DNA of 64,000 nt from Trichomonas vaginalis G3 (taxonomy: Eukaryota > Parabasalia > Trichomonadida > Trichomonadidae): contig NC_067205.1 of the NCBI RefSeq assembly GCF_026262505.1, positions 26,045,693 to 26,109,692 on the forward strand, given 5' to 3'. Below, piece after piece: positions 1 to 8,673 of this stretch (positions are counted from its first letter, which is position 1; each line of letters starts with the position of its first letter). Both the position numbers and the translations under genes were made by a program. Under the pieces are notes generated by a model. It saw nothing but the letters and a program-made list of their open reading frames with translations, was not told the DNA's origin and did not search any database.

Positions 1-12
1 ATTGAAACACTT

Positions 13-435
13 ATGTCAAAAGTTTTATATCTTAACTATACAAATGTTTTCAAAGAGAACATAGAAAAATATATTGAGGGTATAGAGTTTGTGAGATGTC
101 ATTGGACAGATTTGTATGAAAAATATAAAGACAAGGAAAATGTTTTCTTTATAGTGGACCCGCCGTTCTATAACACATGGGATTTTCAATACCAAGTAGG
201 CTGGACTTTGAGAGACTCTTTAGAAACTTTAGACGTTATACATAACCATCCATGCTTTTACTTTACATCCGATAAAAGTGGTTTGGAAACTGTTATGAGA
301 TGGTTAGAGGACATACATGACTATGAGTTTATATATGACAAGATAGAATATGAGAGAGGTCCTATAAACTGGAGAAAGTGTCACAATAAAGAAATTTTAT
401 TAGTAAGTAAATGTGGTTTGAAATCGGATTGTTAG
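13..435 (+). CDS. Dam-like DNA adenine methyltransferase, C-terminal part (possibly 5'-partial)
   Basis: The predicted 140-residue protein contains VDPPFYN around residues 48-54, which matches the DPPY/F catalytic motif of N6-adenine methyltransferases of the Dam (D12) class. A closing segment NKEILLVSK resembles the C-terminal strand of that fold. The usual family length is 250-300 residues. The reading frame is open up to base 1, so the N-terminal half including the S-adenosylmethionine-binding motif may lie outside the window and base 13 may not be the true start. The likely role is adenine methylation of element or host DNA. The GATC-centred repeats at 9.3-11.8 kb make GATC an attractive but unproven target. 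The next small gene overlaps its last 25 bases. Confidence 0.6.
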   Translation: MSKVLYLNYTNVFKENIEKYIEGIEFVRCHWTDLYEKYKDKENVFFIVDPPFYNTWDFQYQVGWTLRDSLETLDVIHNHPCFYFTSDKSGLETVMRWLEDIHDYEFIYDKIEYERGPINWRKCHNKEILLVSKCGLKSDC

Positions 436-542
436 TTTTAGGTTTTTTCCATTGTGTCATTTATTTATTTGACGTGGCAGAAAAGTACAGAGAATATGAA
501 GATGAACCAATGCCTGCAAATGTTCAGTATATGTACTCGTAA
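411..542 (+). CDS. 43-residue single-pass membrane protein
   Basis: A short frame starts with ATG at 411 inside the end of the methylase gene and stops at 542. Residues 4-22 (EIGLLVLGFFHCVIYLFDV) are hydrophobic enough for one transmembrane helix. A charged, tyrosine-rich tail follows (AEKYREYEDE). Polintons and related viruses often carry tiny membrane proteins, but no family is recognised. The next gene starts 23 bases downstream, which fits the tight packing of this element. It could also be a chance frame. Confidence 0.4.
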   Translation: MWFEIGLLVLGFFHCVIYLFDVAEKYREYEDEPMPANVQYMYS

Positions 543-565
543 GAGATATTTTTATCTAATATTAA

Positions 566-928
566 ATGGACGCACAGAACTTAGCGAATGCACAGCAACC
601 TGGACAACCAAACCCAGAGAATATTCCAAATGAAGTTAGAATACAAACTGCAATGGCAAACTATGGTCAAGTGCCAACAGATGTACAAATGCAAACTGCC
701 ATGTCAAATGACGCTGCGTTAGGTTTGCCACCATGGTATGCAAATATGAGATGGAAAGAGTTTTATACAAACCCTGAAGTGGGATATAAACAACTTTATG
801 CAGATGACGCGAACACAGGAGTTGACCCAGAATATGTTTTCTACCAGAGGAGAAACAGAATGTATGAGCTCCAGTTAAAGAATGCTATGGAACTCAACAG
901 GAAACGTAAGAGACTAGGCGGACATTAG
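566..928 (+). CDS. Uncharacterised element protein, Asn/Gln-rich N-terminus
   Basis: The 120-residue protein is not recognised. Residues 1-50 are low complexity (N, Q, P) and hold a near-repeat, VRIQTAMANYGQVPTDVQMQ followed by TAMSN. The middle has aromatic residues (PPWYANMRWKEFYTNPEVGYKQLYADD). The C-terminus is basic (NRKRKRLGGH) and might bind nucleic acid or be a nuclear signal. The start codon is preceded by TTTTTATCTAATATTAA, the same T-run then A-run leader seen at many starts in this element. It sits in a plus-strand run of small genes that probably encode virion parts; this is inferred from position only. Confidence 0.6.
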   Translation: MDAQNLANAQQPGQPNPENIPNEVRIQTAMANYGQVPTDVQMQTAMSNDAALGLPPWYANMRWKEFYTNPEVGYKQLYADDANTGVDPEYVFYQRRNRMYELQLKNAMELNRKRKRLGGH

Positions 929-946
929 ATTTTTACATATAGTAAA

Positions 947-1189
947 ATGGGTTTCTTCAGTAGTATTGGAAACTTCTTCAGAAGAGTTGGAAGAGGTATA
1001 TGGAATGGAATAAAATCTGTCGGAAGAGGAGTATGGAACGGTGTCAAAAATATTGGTAAAAGAGTAGGTCAGTTTGTTGGTATTATACCTAAAGACCCTG
1101 AACCAGAAGAACAAGCTCCTGTTATACAACAGCCTGAACCTGCACCACAGTCTAGTTGGCAACCAAATCCAACACCTCAACCGTATTAA
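947..1189 (+). CDS. Small amphipathic Gly/Arg-rich protein, membrane-active or minor virion protein
   Basis: The 80-residue protein starts MGFFSSIGNFFRRVGRGIW and continues with repeating [IV]G[RK].[IVW]WNG[IV]K blocks to about residue 44, which would form a strongly amphipathic, positively charged helix. The second half is Pro/Gln/Glu-rich (PEPEEQAPVIQQPEPAP). The layout is like small lytic or minor capsid proteins of double-jelly-roll viruses (compare adenovirus pVI-type amphipathic helices), but homology is not shown. Similar glycine-rich hydrophobic starts occur at 4902-5261 in this element and 51715-52170 in element B. It converges on the minus-strand gene ending at 1194 with only 4 bases between them. 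Confidence 0.6.
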   Translation: MGFFSSIGNFFRRVGRGIWNGIKSVGRGVWNGVKNIGKRVGQFVGIIPKDPEPEEQAPVIQQPEPAPQSSWQPNPTPQPY

Positions 1190-1193
1190 AAAA

Positions 1194-2041
1194 TTATATT
1201 TTTACCGTTCGATAGTAGTTGTATATGAAACTAAGTTCTAAGTAAAACGCATGGTATAATGGAATTATTCTTTTTCTTCCATCTGTAGTAAACCATACTT
1301 GAAAGTCTGAAATACTTCCACTTGGTGGTTCGTATAACTTTGTAGGTTTTTCGTAAAAGTCATTTGCCAAGCATAAGAAAGAGTTTTGGGCGCCAGAAAA
1401 TGAAGCATGAACAATAATAGCATCTTGGTCGAAAACATTTTCATATGTTCCATTAGGGTTTTCGACTTCATAATAGTCCGGGTGTACTGGATATTCTGCA
1501 GGCTGATTTAACATCCTCATAAATCTATACCATGCCAAGTTGTTATATTTTGTAGAAATATAAACGTTTTCTCCAAGGTCTTCTATTTTATTGATTTTAA
1601 CAGTTGCATTTTTCCTGTCATAAATAATATCGAGATGGTATTCTCCTTCGTCAATGTTATACTGGTTTGCATATTCGATATAGATATCGTTTATTTTTCT
1701 TGAAAAGCTTGAAGAGTTGTTTCTAAGTTTATAAGCAAACTAACTTGTAAAAGTTTTCCCTGTTCAAATTTCTCATACGTACGTTTTTCTTTGTTATAGT
1801 ATCGAACTTCAAAACCGACCGTAAATGGGAAACCATGTATGGCTTCTGAAATGAACTTCATTCTACGAAAGCCAATAGCTTTTGTGACAGATGGGTCTCT
1901 TAGCCATCTTAATGGGTAGTCAAAACGATAGCCTTCATGCTTTACGGTCTCTGTCTCAAACTTTTGACCGACATTAGTAAAAAGTTCATCTAATGGTTTA
2001 GTTGTAGCAACTCTTGAATTTTCTTTTTCTATTGGAAGCAT
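1194..2041 (-). pseudogene. Capsid-associated protein family shared with element B (broken)
   Basis: Two open stretches on the minus strand lie in a region the size of one gene. The first has YRFDYPLRWLRDPSVTKAIG and the last has IIVHASFSGAQNSFLCLAND. Both resemble segments of the 294-residue protein at 52381-53262 of element B (YTYEYPRHWVEYVGGEKAIE and IVIKSSISEFAEESILCLSN), so the two belong to one family. The function is unknown. The content of beta-strand-like segments and its place beside fibre genes suggest a virion protein. The region looks broken (about one or two breaks). Its start codon at 2041 faces the fibre gene start across 18 bases. Confidence 0.55.
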
Positions 2042-2059
2042 ATTTTATCTATAATAAAA
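2042..2059. promoter_or_regulatory. 18-bp bidirectional promoter/leader between divergent genes
   Basis: Only 18 bases separate the start codons of the minus-strand gene (2041) and the fibre gene (2060). The sequence runs ATTTTATCTATAATAAAA, T-rich on the left and A-rich on the right, so each start codon is preceded by an A-run on its own strand. The same arrangement occurs at 4885-4901, 18043-18060, 53263-53278 and 56222-56238. Promoter function is inferred. Confidence 0.55.
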
Positions 2060-3928
2060 ATGTCAAATGAAACAGCGTCTATGAGAGAAATACAACACAA
2101 CCGACAACTCATTATGCAAGCTCTAAATAAGAACACAACAAACTTTTCAAACTATTCTAAGATATCTGAGTCATTGAAAGAAGGAAACTTAAAACTGACA
2201 TTAAACCCTTTAACAGATGAGTTTCTATTTCAAGACAATAAGAACAATACTGTCTGTATAAATCCAACAAAAGGAACTTTAAACGAGAAACCTATAAATG
2301 AACTTCTTTTGAAAGCAGATGTTGACAACAAAGCTGACAAAGAATATGTAGACGATGCAATAGCAAAAGAAGAAGAAAGAGCTAACAATGCTTATGCAAC
2401 AAAAGAACATACTCATCCTGAACTAGCAGACAAAACATATGTTGACAATAAAATGTCAAGTGAAGTGACAAGAGCTGAAAACGAATATTCTAAAAAGACT
2501 CATATACATTATATTAACCAAATACCAAGTCTTAAGGAAACATTAGAGACAAAAGCAGATAAGACTCATACACATTCTATATCTGATATTACAAACTTAC
2601 AAGAAACCTTAAACAGGAAAAGTGACGTTGGACATACACATACCATTGCAAATATTACAAACTTACAAGAAACCTTAAACAGGAAAAGTGACATTGGACA
2701 TACACATACCATTGCAAATATTGCAAACTTACAAGAAACCTTAAACAGGAAAAGTGACGTTGGACATACACATACCATTGCAAATATTACAAACTTACAA
2801 GAAACCTTAAACAAGAAAAGTGCCGTTGGACATACACATACATCTTCTGAAATAACAGACTTAAACGTTAGCCTTGAAAATAAAGCAGATAAAACATATG
2901 TCAATGAAATATACCAAAGTTTGATAGGAACAAAAAATATTGAAACTATTGTTGGTGACTTTTCTGTCAATGAAGAAAATAAATATTTTAGATGGCAGTT
3001 GGTACAGTCCTTAGAAAATGGTACACGGTATAAACTCATTCCGAAAAATAACAATGAAATGTATGTAAGCTATAAAAAGAATGATGGTACACAAGTTAAA
3101 GTTCCATTACACAACAACTGCTACTTAAACTTATATGGAGACGAACAAAAGAAATATTTAAGAGTTTATGAAATGACAGATATGACATTGCCTAACCCAG
3201 CTCCAGCACCATATTATTATGACTATGGAGATGACGTCAGAACACCACATGTAGATGAACAAAAGCTAACATTATATTTAGATTATTATAGATATAAAAG
3301 ATATAATGCAATAGAAAAAACGAGAATAGTATATTATTATACAGATGACATAAATAAATATTATAGTCAAGATTTTACCTACCCTGAAAACATAAGATTA
3401 TATTATAAAAAATATTCTGACCTAAACCAGAAGAAACCTGAAATAGTTGCACTATATTTTAAGTTCAAAAGAGACAATCCTATAATATCTCATATGTTTG
3501 ATTTAATGAACCCAGTAGGTTCTATTTATACATCTATGGAAGCAAGAGGTCCTCAAGTAATGTTTGGTGTTGGTGCATGGGAACAAATAGTCGACAGGTT
3601 TTTGTATTGTGCAAACTCTTCAAAGGAAACAGGTGGAAGTAAAACGATTTCAGGTGAAAATTTACCTGCACACAGTCACTACATAGATTTAAGTACATCT
3701 CAAGCAGGTTGGCATAAGCATAGATATTGGGGTTGGACAGGAATGACAAAAGGTAAAGGATATGATGTTAAAGACGACGTTAAGTTTGCTATAAATTGTT
3801 ACTGGGATGACACGCAGGGAGAAGGAAACCATACACATTTCGTTTCAGGATATACGCAAACAACGGGACAAAGTAAAGAATACATGCCACCTTACATGAC
3901 AGTTTACGCATGGTATAGAATTGCTTAG
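2060..3928 (+). CDS. Phage-type tail-fibre / receptor-binding protein
   Basis: The 622-residue protein looks whole. Residues 1-90 are a helical lead-in. Residues 95-280 are coiled-coil-like with repeated ADK[TE]Y..., TH[TP]H and NLQETLNRKSD blocks, the alanine/aspartate-rich spacer style of trimeric phage fibres, including four 22-residue copies. The C-terminal 140 residues hold a receptor-binding module known from phage and large-virus fibres: NPVGSIYTSMEARGP, GAWEQIVDRFLYC, GGSKTISGENLPAHSH, GNHTHF and the end PPYMTVYAWYRIA. His-rich motifs (HSH, HTH) in such modules often bind metal ions. The likely role is attachment of virions to a trichomonad surface. Element B has a homologue at 56239-58899. 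The gene converges on the integrase gene and their stop codons overlap. Confidence 0.82.
   Translation: MSNETASMREIQHNRQLIMQALNKNTTNFSNYSKISESLKEGNLKLTLNPLTDEFLFQDNKNNTVCINPTKGTLNEKPINELLLKADVDNKADKEYVDDAIAKEEERANNAYATKEHTHPELADKTYVDNKMSSEVTRAENEYSKKTHIHYINQIPSLKETLETKADKTHTHSISDITNLQETLNRKSDVGHTHTIANITNLQETLNRKSDIGHTHTIANIANLQETLNRKSDVGHTHTIANITNLQETLNKKSAVGHTHTSSEITDLNVSLENKADKTYVNEIYQSLIGTKNIETIVGDFSVNEENKYFRWQLVQSLENGTRYKLIPKNNNEMYVSYKKNDGTQVKVPLHNNCYLNLYGDEQKKYLRVYEMTDMTLPNPAPAPYYYDYGDDVRTPHVDEQKLTLYLDYYRYKRYNAIEKTRIVYYYTDDINKYYSQDFTYPENIRLYYKKYSDLNQKKPEIVALYFKFKRDNPIISHMFDLMNPVGSIYTSMEARGPQVMFGVGAWEQIVDRFLYCANSSKETGGSKTISGENLPAHSHYIDLSTSQAGWHKHRYWGWTGMTKGKGYDVKDDVKFAINCYWDDTQGEGNHTHFVSGYTQTTGQSKEYMPPYMTVYAWYRIA
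2575..2850 (+). repeat. Four 66-bp in-frame repeats in the fibre shaft
   Basis: Copies of a 66-base unit begin with ACAAACTTACAAGAAACC (third copy GCAAACTTAC) at 2591, 2657, 2723 and 2789. Each encodes 22 residues around NLQETLNRKSD.GHTHTIANI. The copies differ by a few bases, so this is a recent shaft-length expansion that keeps the frame. Confidence 0.85.
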
Positions 3929-4884
3929 TCGTCATTTTCAACTTCTTTAGCATATTCGTCAGGAGTTGTCTTATATTTGTTAGGAACTGTCTTTGAAAGT
4001 ATACCACCTTGAACTTTGACAAGTTTGAAACGAGGTCTGGCAATAGTAGTTTTATCTTCTGCTTGCAGTGTGTACATTTTGCCATGTTTGCCTAAAACTT
4101 CATAATATTCTCTTGTATACTTTCTTCTATTTTTACGAACACGAATGTGAGTACCTGTCGGGTTCCCATTGTTGTCATAGTCAATAGTATTTTCATATGG
4201 GTCGCGTTTAGGTATTTCTATTTTTACTTTGTCACCTTTCTGAAGTTTGAAGCCCGGCATTCTTTCTTGTTTGTCTCTTTTGACTAAATTATTAAATATA
4301 TAGTCTTTCTCTAAGTCGGGGTTGTTTTTCATTTCTTCGGGGGAGTGGTTTCCCAAACCTTTTTGTTTACGGTTATTGTAAATATTTAAAACTTGTCTCA
4401 TCTTTGCCATGGAGAAGTGTCTATACTTGTCGTCATATGACATTTCATTTGCTTCACCACCTTGTGGTTGGTTTAAGTCTCTTAACATTTTTATACAACC
4501 GTCAATGACACCAAGAGCAGAATGGTTTTGGTCGACAATGAAATATTGGTTTACATTTTTTGAACGCAGATAGTTTTTAATATCATCTGATTTGAAAGAA
4601 CTTTCACAGTCAGATGTCAGTTTTGTTGGATGGTATTTGTCAACGAATATTGTCAAAGCAGTTTTCACATCTAAAATATTTTTGGACCATAATGGTATGG
4701 CTTCACAGTATCTTGTGTTTTGACCAACAAATATTAACCAGTATGGAGGTCCATCTTCTCTATACCTCGGAATATTTTCCAAGATATCCATAAACCAAGC
4801 ATTTGGTGTTGAACTAAAAATTTTTATCATGAGTGCTTTCTTTGTCGCTTTAGAAACATAGGGGTCCTTGTTCGGATTCGTCAT
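3925..4884 (-). CDS. Maverick rve-family integrase
   Basis: The 319-residue protein looks like a retroviral-type (rve) integrase core followed by a basic C-terminal domain. NAWFMDILE, LTSDCESSF and a downstream helix with LRDLNQ mark the core. The order and spacing match the element B integrase (58940-60025), which has YQFDTLIQ, LTSDQDGAY and RTLRDLNQ at the same positions. The C-terminal 110 residues (KGDKVKIEIPKRD, RKYTREYYEVLG) are an SH3-like DNA-binding tail. The role is insertion of the element into host DNA with a short target duplication. The start at 4884 faces the gene at 4902 across 17 bases. Confidence 0.8.
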   Translation of the reverse strand: MTNPNKDPYVSKATKKALMIKIFSSTPNAWFMDILENIPRYREDGPPYWLIFVGQNTRYCEAIPLWSKNILDVKTALTIFVDKYHPTKLTSDCESSFKSDDIKNYLRSKNVNQYFIVDQNHSALGVIDGCIKMLRDLNQPQGGEANEMSYDDKYRHFSMAKMRQVLNIYNNRKQKGLGNHSPEEMKNNPDLEKDYIFNNLVKRDKQERMPGFKLQKGDKVKIEIPKRDPYENTIDYDNNGNPTGTHIRVRKNRRKYTREYYEVLGKHGKMYTLQAEDKTTIARPRFKLVKVQGGILSKTVPNKYKTTPDEYAKEVENDD

Positions 4885-4901
4885 TTTTTAACCCATAAGA
4901 A
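4885..4901. promoter_or_regulatory. 17-bp bidirectional promoter/leader
   Basis: The gap between the divergent starts of the integrase (4884) and the glycine-rich protein (4902) is TTTTTAACCCATAAGAA. It has the T-run then A-run polarity of the other divergent gaps. Promoter function is inferred from position. Confidence 0.5.
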
Positions 4902-5261
4902 ATGGGTTTATTTGGCGCATTAGCAGGAGTTGCATCCAGATTTTTACCCGCAGTGGGAACAATAGCCAGAGGTGTATTTGGAGTTGGAAGGAAGATTTTG
5001 AGTACATTAGGTATACTGAAAGAGAAAGCACAACCTATTATACAAACTGTACAGAAAGGTTGGGATGTAGCACGAGATGCAACAAATCTTATTCCAAATC
5101 CTGAAACAAGAGGAAAAGTTCAAGGATGGATGGACAATGTAGGAAGACAAGCAGGAAACTATTATAACAAAGCAAATGACTACTATAACCAAGCGGACAC
5201 TATATGGACCAAGGTGAAAGATTCTTTAACAGAGGATATAACCATGCACAACAATGGGTAA
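4902..5261 (+). CDS. Glycine-rich amphipathic virion-type protein
   Basis: The 119-residue protein begins MGLFGALAGVASRFLPAVG, a hydrophobic glycine/alanine-rich stretch that could insert in membranes. A lysine-containing helix follows (ILSTLGILKEKAQPIIQTVQ), then a Tyr/Asn-rich tail (NYYNKANDYYNQAD). The start resembles that of 947-1189 and, loosely, 51715-52170 in element B. It may be a small lytic or internal capsid protein. The family is not recognised, and its end may be damaged (about one break). Confidence 0.55.
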   Translation: MGLFGALAGVASRFLPAVGTIARGVFGVGRKILSTLGILKEKAQPIIQTVQKGWDVARDATNLIPNPETRGKVQGWMDNVGRQAGNYYNKANDYYNQADTIWTKVKDSLTEDITMHNNG

Positions 5262-5300
5262 ACAATAACCAACCGCAACCACCTCAAACTTGGGGAATGT

Positions 5301-5321
5301 AAAATTTTTTACTGAGATGAA
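5301..5321 (+). promoter_or_regulatory. Duplicated 21-bp gene leader (copy 1)
   Basis: AAAATTTTTTACTGAGATGAA directly precedes the ATG at 5322. The identical 21 bases precede the ATG at 5494. Exact conservation right up to two start codons suggests a promoter plus 5' leader unit. Confidence 0.55.
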
Positions 5322-5474
5322 ATGAACAATATAGCATTGAGACAAATGGGTTCAAGATGGATTTGTCGACTTCCAGCAGTTACACCACGTGTTTGTCAAG
5401 TTCTTCCTATACCTCAGGAAGTTTTAGACCGACTTAAAAAACCTAAACAACCAGTTGAAAACAAACCAAACTAA
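5322..5474 (+). CDS. 50-residue basic proline-rich protein
   Basis: A short frame starts MNNIALRQMGSRWICRLPAV and ends KPKQPVENKPN. It is too short to classify. The 21-base leader before its start is identical to that of the next gene, which argues it is a real transcription unit. The high Pro and Lys content and the cysteines (WIC, RVCQ) are the only visible traits. Confidence 0.45.
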   Translation: MNNIALRQMGSRWICRLPAVTPRVCQVLPIPQEVLDRLKKPKQPVENKPN

Positions 5475-5493
5475 AATTTTTTACTGAGATGAA
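5473..5493 (+). promoter_or_regulatory. Duplicated 21-bp gene leader (copy 2)
   Basis: The same 21 bases as at 5301-5321 end directly at the ATG of 5494. The first two bases overlap the stop codon of the previous gene, so any promoter is partly inside that gene's end. Confidence 0.55.
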
Positions 5494-6077
5494 ATGACCG
5501 AAGAAGTTGAAACGGTAGATTTGACACCACAAACAAAAAGTTCAGAACCATTGTCAAAACCTGTCAAAGAACTTACAGATGAAGAGAAAAATTCAATAAT
5601 AGAAAGTGCCAGGTCTGGAAATACAAACCCTAACTATAAAGTCACTTTTCATAAAAATGGAACGGCTAGTATCTCAAAAAAGAAACAGACTCTCACAAAT
5701 AAATATTGAAGTCTGAAGGAGCTTTCGAGACAACAGATGGAAAAGTTTACTTCACTGACCAACAGTTCATTATAGAACATCTCATTGACTTAGAGTCGAA
5801 ATATTCTAAACTTTACAACAAACACAAAAAGTTGAAAGGAAAACAAAAACAAATGGCATATGATATTTATGAAGATGTTGACGACACAACTGTTCCTGCA
5901 GGTGAGGTAAAGTCAGAGGAACCGAAAAGTGACGAAAAACCGATAGAAGAAGAAAAACCAAAAACTGAAGATAAACCAAAACCAAAGTTTAGTTTCCAAA
6001 CTAAACCAAGTCAACCTTCATTAGCTGGTATGGGTTGGCGTCAAAGACTTATGGCAGCAGGCGGTTATGTAAAGTAA
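5494..6077 (+). pseudogene. Uncharacterised acidic, Lys/Glu/Pro-rich element protein region (looks broken)
   Basis: The region encodes a Thr/Ser-rich lead (TEEVETVDLTPQTKSSEPLS), a helical middle (HLIDLESKYSKLYNKHKKLK), an acidic Lys/Glu/Pro linker and a compact end (AGMGWRQRLMAAGGYVK). No family is recognised. The composition is typical of flexible virion or scaffold proteins. The region looks broken (about one break). Its leader is the second copy of the duplicated 21-base unit. Confidence 0.45.
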
Positions 6078-6107
6078 AGAAAAAAATATTTTTTATTTTT
6101 TATAAAA

Positions 6108-8247
6108 ATGCCCCCATATAGAATGGATAGAAAGTCTGCTAGAATAAAAGCAGAGTTACAAGGATATGGTTGGAGAGTTTCGAAGAATTTTAAATATAGG
6201 AAGGGAAGACCCATAAAGTCTATGACAAATTGTCTGGTCTTCGCTACGAAATGGATTTGGAAACAGCACGTGCCAATTATCCAAACAGACTAGAGAGGTT
6301 AGAAGAAGAACGTCTTATGAACATGCCTTTCGATGTTAGTGAACCTCAAGTTGAAGGACACGACGGCTTTGCCAGATTCTACTGGAAACATGACGAACAA
6401 TTGCATCCTTTGAGAAGGAAAAAAGGTAGTGCAGAGGATGGTCATGCTCCCATGGAAAGAACAAGATATGCATATGAAAAGTATCGTGAAGTTAGAAGTC
6501 AAATTACATCTGGTCGAACCTTTACAGTAAACTTTGACGAAGGAAAGAACAAAGAAGGCTTCATGGGAGTACTTGCTGCAATTCAAGACGGAAATAAGAA
6601 AGGACACAATCTCAGATTGACCATAACAGATTTGGATGGTCACATTTACTATGCACATGGCAATGTCACAACAGCCGCAAAACTTCTTGACGCTTTTCAA
6701 GACTACAAAGAGAGAACAAATGGTTGACTCCGACTCACGACATTTTGAATGCAATTGAAGGAATTGCAAGTGTCAAGTTCGAATGGTACCAACCTAACCC
6801 TCAAGCAGTCAGACAACATGCTGGATACTTCCCCTTCATAAATAAGTCTGACATTGACTTGACAAGGTATGGAATTTTACAATTCAATTGAAACAATTGT
6901 CAATGAACCTTGTATTCTTACATGTCTCAGGAACTCTGGTCTTGTTACAGATGAGAAGATGAAGTATCTTGAGTCATGTGTGAAGACAAGGTACATTCTC
7001 AGAGGTCAATTGGCAAAAATTGCACCGTTGGCAAATGTCAATATCCGAGTCAACATACCTACAGCTAAAGGTTCTTCACATGACGACTATGTTGTTGAGT
7101 TCAATTTACCATGGTTGAAGATTGTAATTGTCCACAAACCACTTCATGTTGAACGAAAGTCTTACAAACCATTGTTCGGAAAAGGCAAGTGCAACATTGT
7201 CAGAGCTGTAAACATTCTTTTTCGAGAAAGGTTTGTTGGAACCAATTCCAGATGACAAGCTGGCAGAAACTTTTGTACCAAAAGACGAAACAAACTTTTC
7301 ATTGTTAGCAAGACCAAAAGTTGTTCCAGACAAAGTTCTAGTACAAAAGAAGTACACAATTCCACAAGGAGTTGGATTGTTCGGATACCAACCTGAACCA
7401 GAAGAACTTCCAATGAGGTTGCAAGAACTTCAAGATGCTATAAACAAACTTCCATTGAGACATCCAATTGACGTCAAATTGTATTGGAGAGCATCTGAGT
7501 TAGGTCAGAAGGTTTTTATATGAAACAGGTTGCTTCGACGATGTTTATGAGATAACAGGAGAAGTTTCTCAGAAGATAAGAGACTCACTTGAATTTCCAC
7601 AAACTGGACCAATTGGTTGCGACAAGTTCGACTCAAACGAAAAGATATACTATGTCGACCTTAACGCTGCATACATGAGGTTTGTCCAATATATTTCCGA
7701 CTGGAATTCCAAACGAAGATGGTGAGTTCCCGGGAAGGAACTATACAGTTGGAAAAGTCATACAACAACTGTATGATATTAGGAAAGCTTCAAACCCCAA
7801 ACTTGCAATGACACTCAAATTGCTTATGAATTCGACATGGGATATTCCATTAAGAAACCTCAAGAGATGAAGAGTAAACATTATGAGAAGTTCGACAACT
7901 TTGTTGAAAGGTTTTCTCCTTTTGTTTTGAAGTACGAATTCACTCAAGGTCAAAGTGGCTTAGTAACCACATTAAAACCTATTGTCGAACATTGGTCTTA
8001 CCCTCAGTTCGCAAAAGCAGTCCTTGACAACTACAACAAATCCAAAGTTGTGGTTTACTATGAGAACATTGACGCACTCATGACGAACGAAGAAGGATAC
8101 AACAAACTCATTGAAATGGGAATGGTCGGTGAAAAGATGGGCTGTTTTAAGCTAGATAAGGTATTTTCCGAAGTTCATGTAATATCGAAAAGGAAATATT
8201 GGGGCATACTTGAAGACGGCACAGAAATAAAACATTGCATGAAATAA
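6108..8247 (+). pseudogene. Protein-primed DNA polymerase B (pPolB), decayed
   Basis: Several open stretches across this region match Maverick pPolB in order. One is an N-terminal segment with CILTCLRNSGLV and TRYILRGQLAKIA, like NCFVYACIQAGV and VRDFPQSKVQEIS in element B's polymerase. Then come a motif-A-like KIYYVDLNAAYM, a motif-B-like KLAMTLKLLMNST and a motif-C-like VVYYENIDALMT, followed by KRKYWGI. The gene would replicate the element from protein-primed ends. It is clearly a fossil with several breaks (about six or more) and is shorter than an intact pPolB. Confidence 0.8.
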
Positions 8248-8306
8248 AAAAATTATTTTTGACACTTTCACAAAAAACATTAAAAAAGTGAGTTAAAATG
8301 AGATGT

Positions 8307-8603
8307 TTACTGAACTGGCTGGATGTCGCCTTCTGAGGTTATGTAGAACGGCTGACCCGAGAAGTGGAACAGTGCTCTGAGAATTTGTATAATTCGTGGA
8401 ATTGGACTCTCTCTGTTTGGAAGTTGTATCCATGGGCGCTTTGCAAAGAACTTTATAATGGCTTCCTTCTTTGCTTGCTTTATGTCGTCGAAAGGAGTGC
8501 CTTCTGGTATTTGAATTGGAATTCCAGTCGAAGTCTCGAGATTCAAGGCAGCCCTTCCAGAAATAGTGGTGAACTTGACCTTGGGCTTCATGACCTTGCG
8601 CAA
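8307..8603 (-). pseudogene. Uncharacterised element protein remnant
   Basis: A 98-residue minus-strand stretch (KPKVKFTTISGRAALNLETS ... QLPNRESPIPRIIQILRALF) has balanced composition and looks coding, but it resembles no family I know. It lies between the polymerase remnant and a minisatellite and appears broken (about one break). No counterpart is visible in the part of element B inside the window. Confidence 0.35.
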
Positions 8604-8673
8604 GTAGTCTTTAACAAGCTCGTTAATTTAAATTAGGTAAACTGCCTCATCTAATGGCTCGATGTTGTCCATT

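Noticed and set aside
2566-3054. Minus-strand frame of 162 residues with repeats
   Set aside because: It is the antisense shadow of the repeated shaft of the fibre gene.
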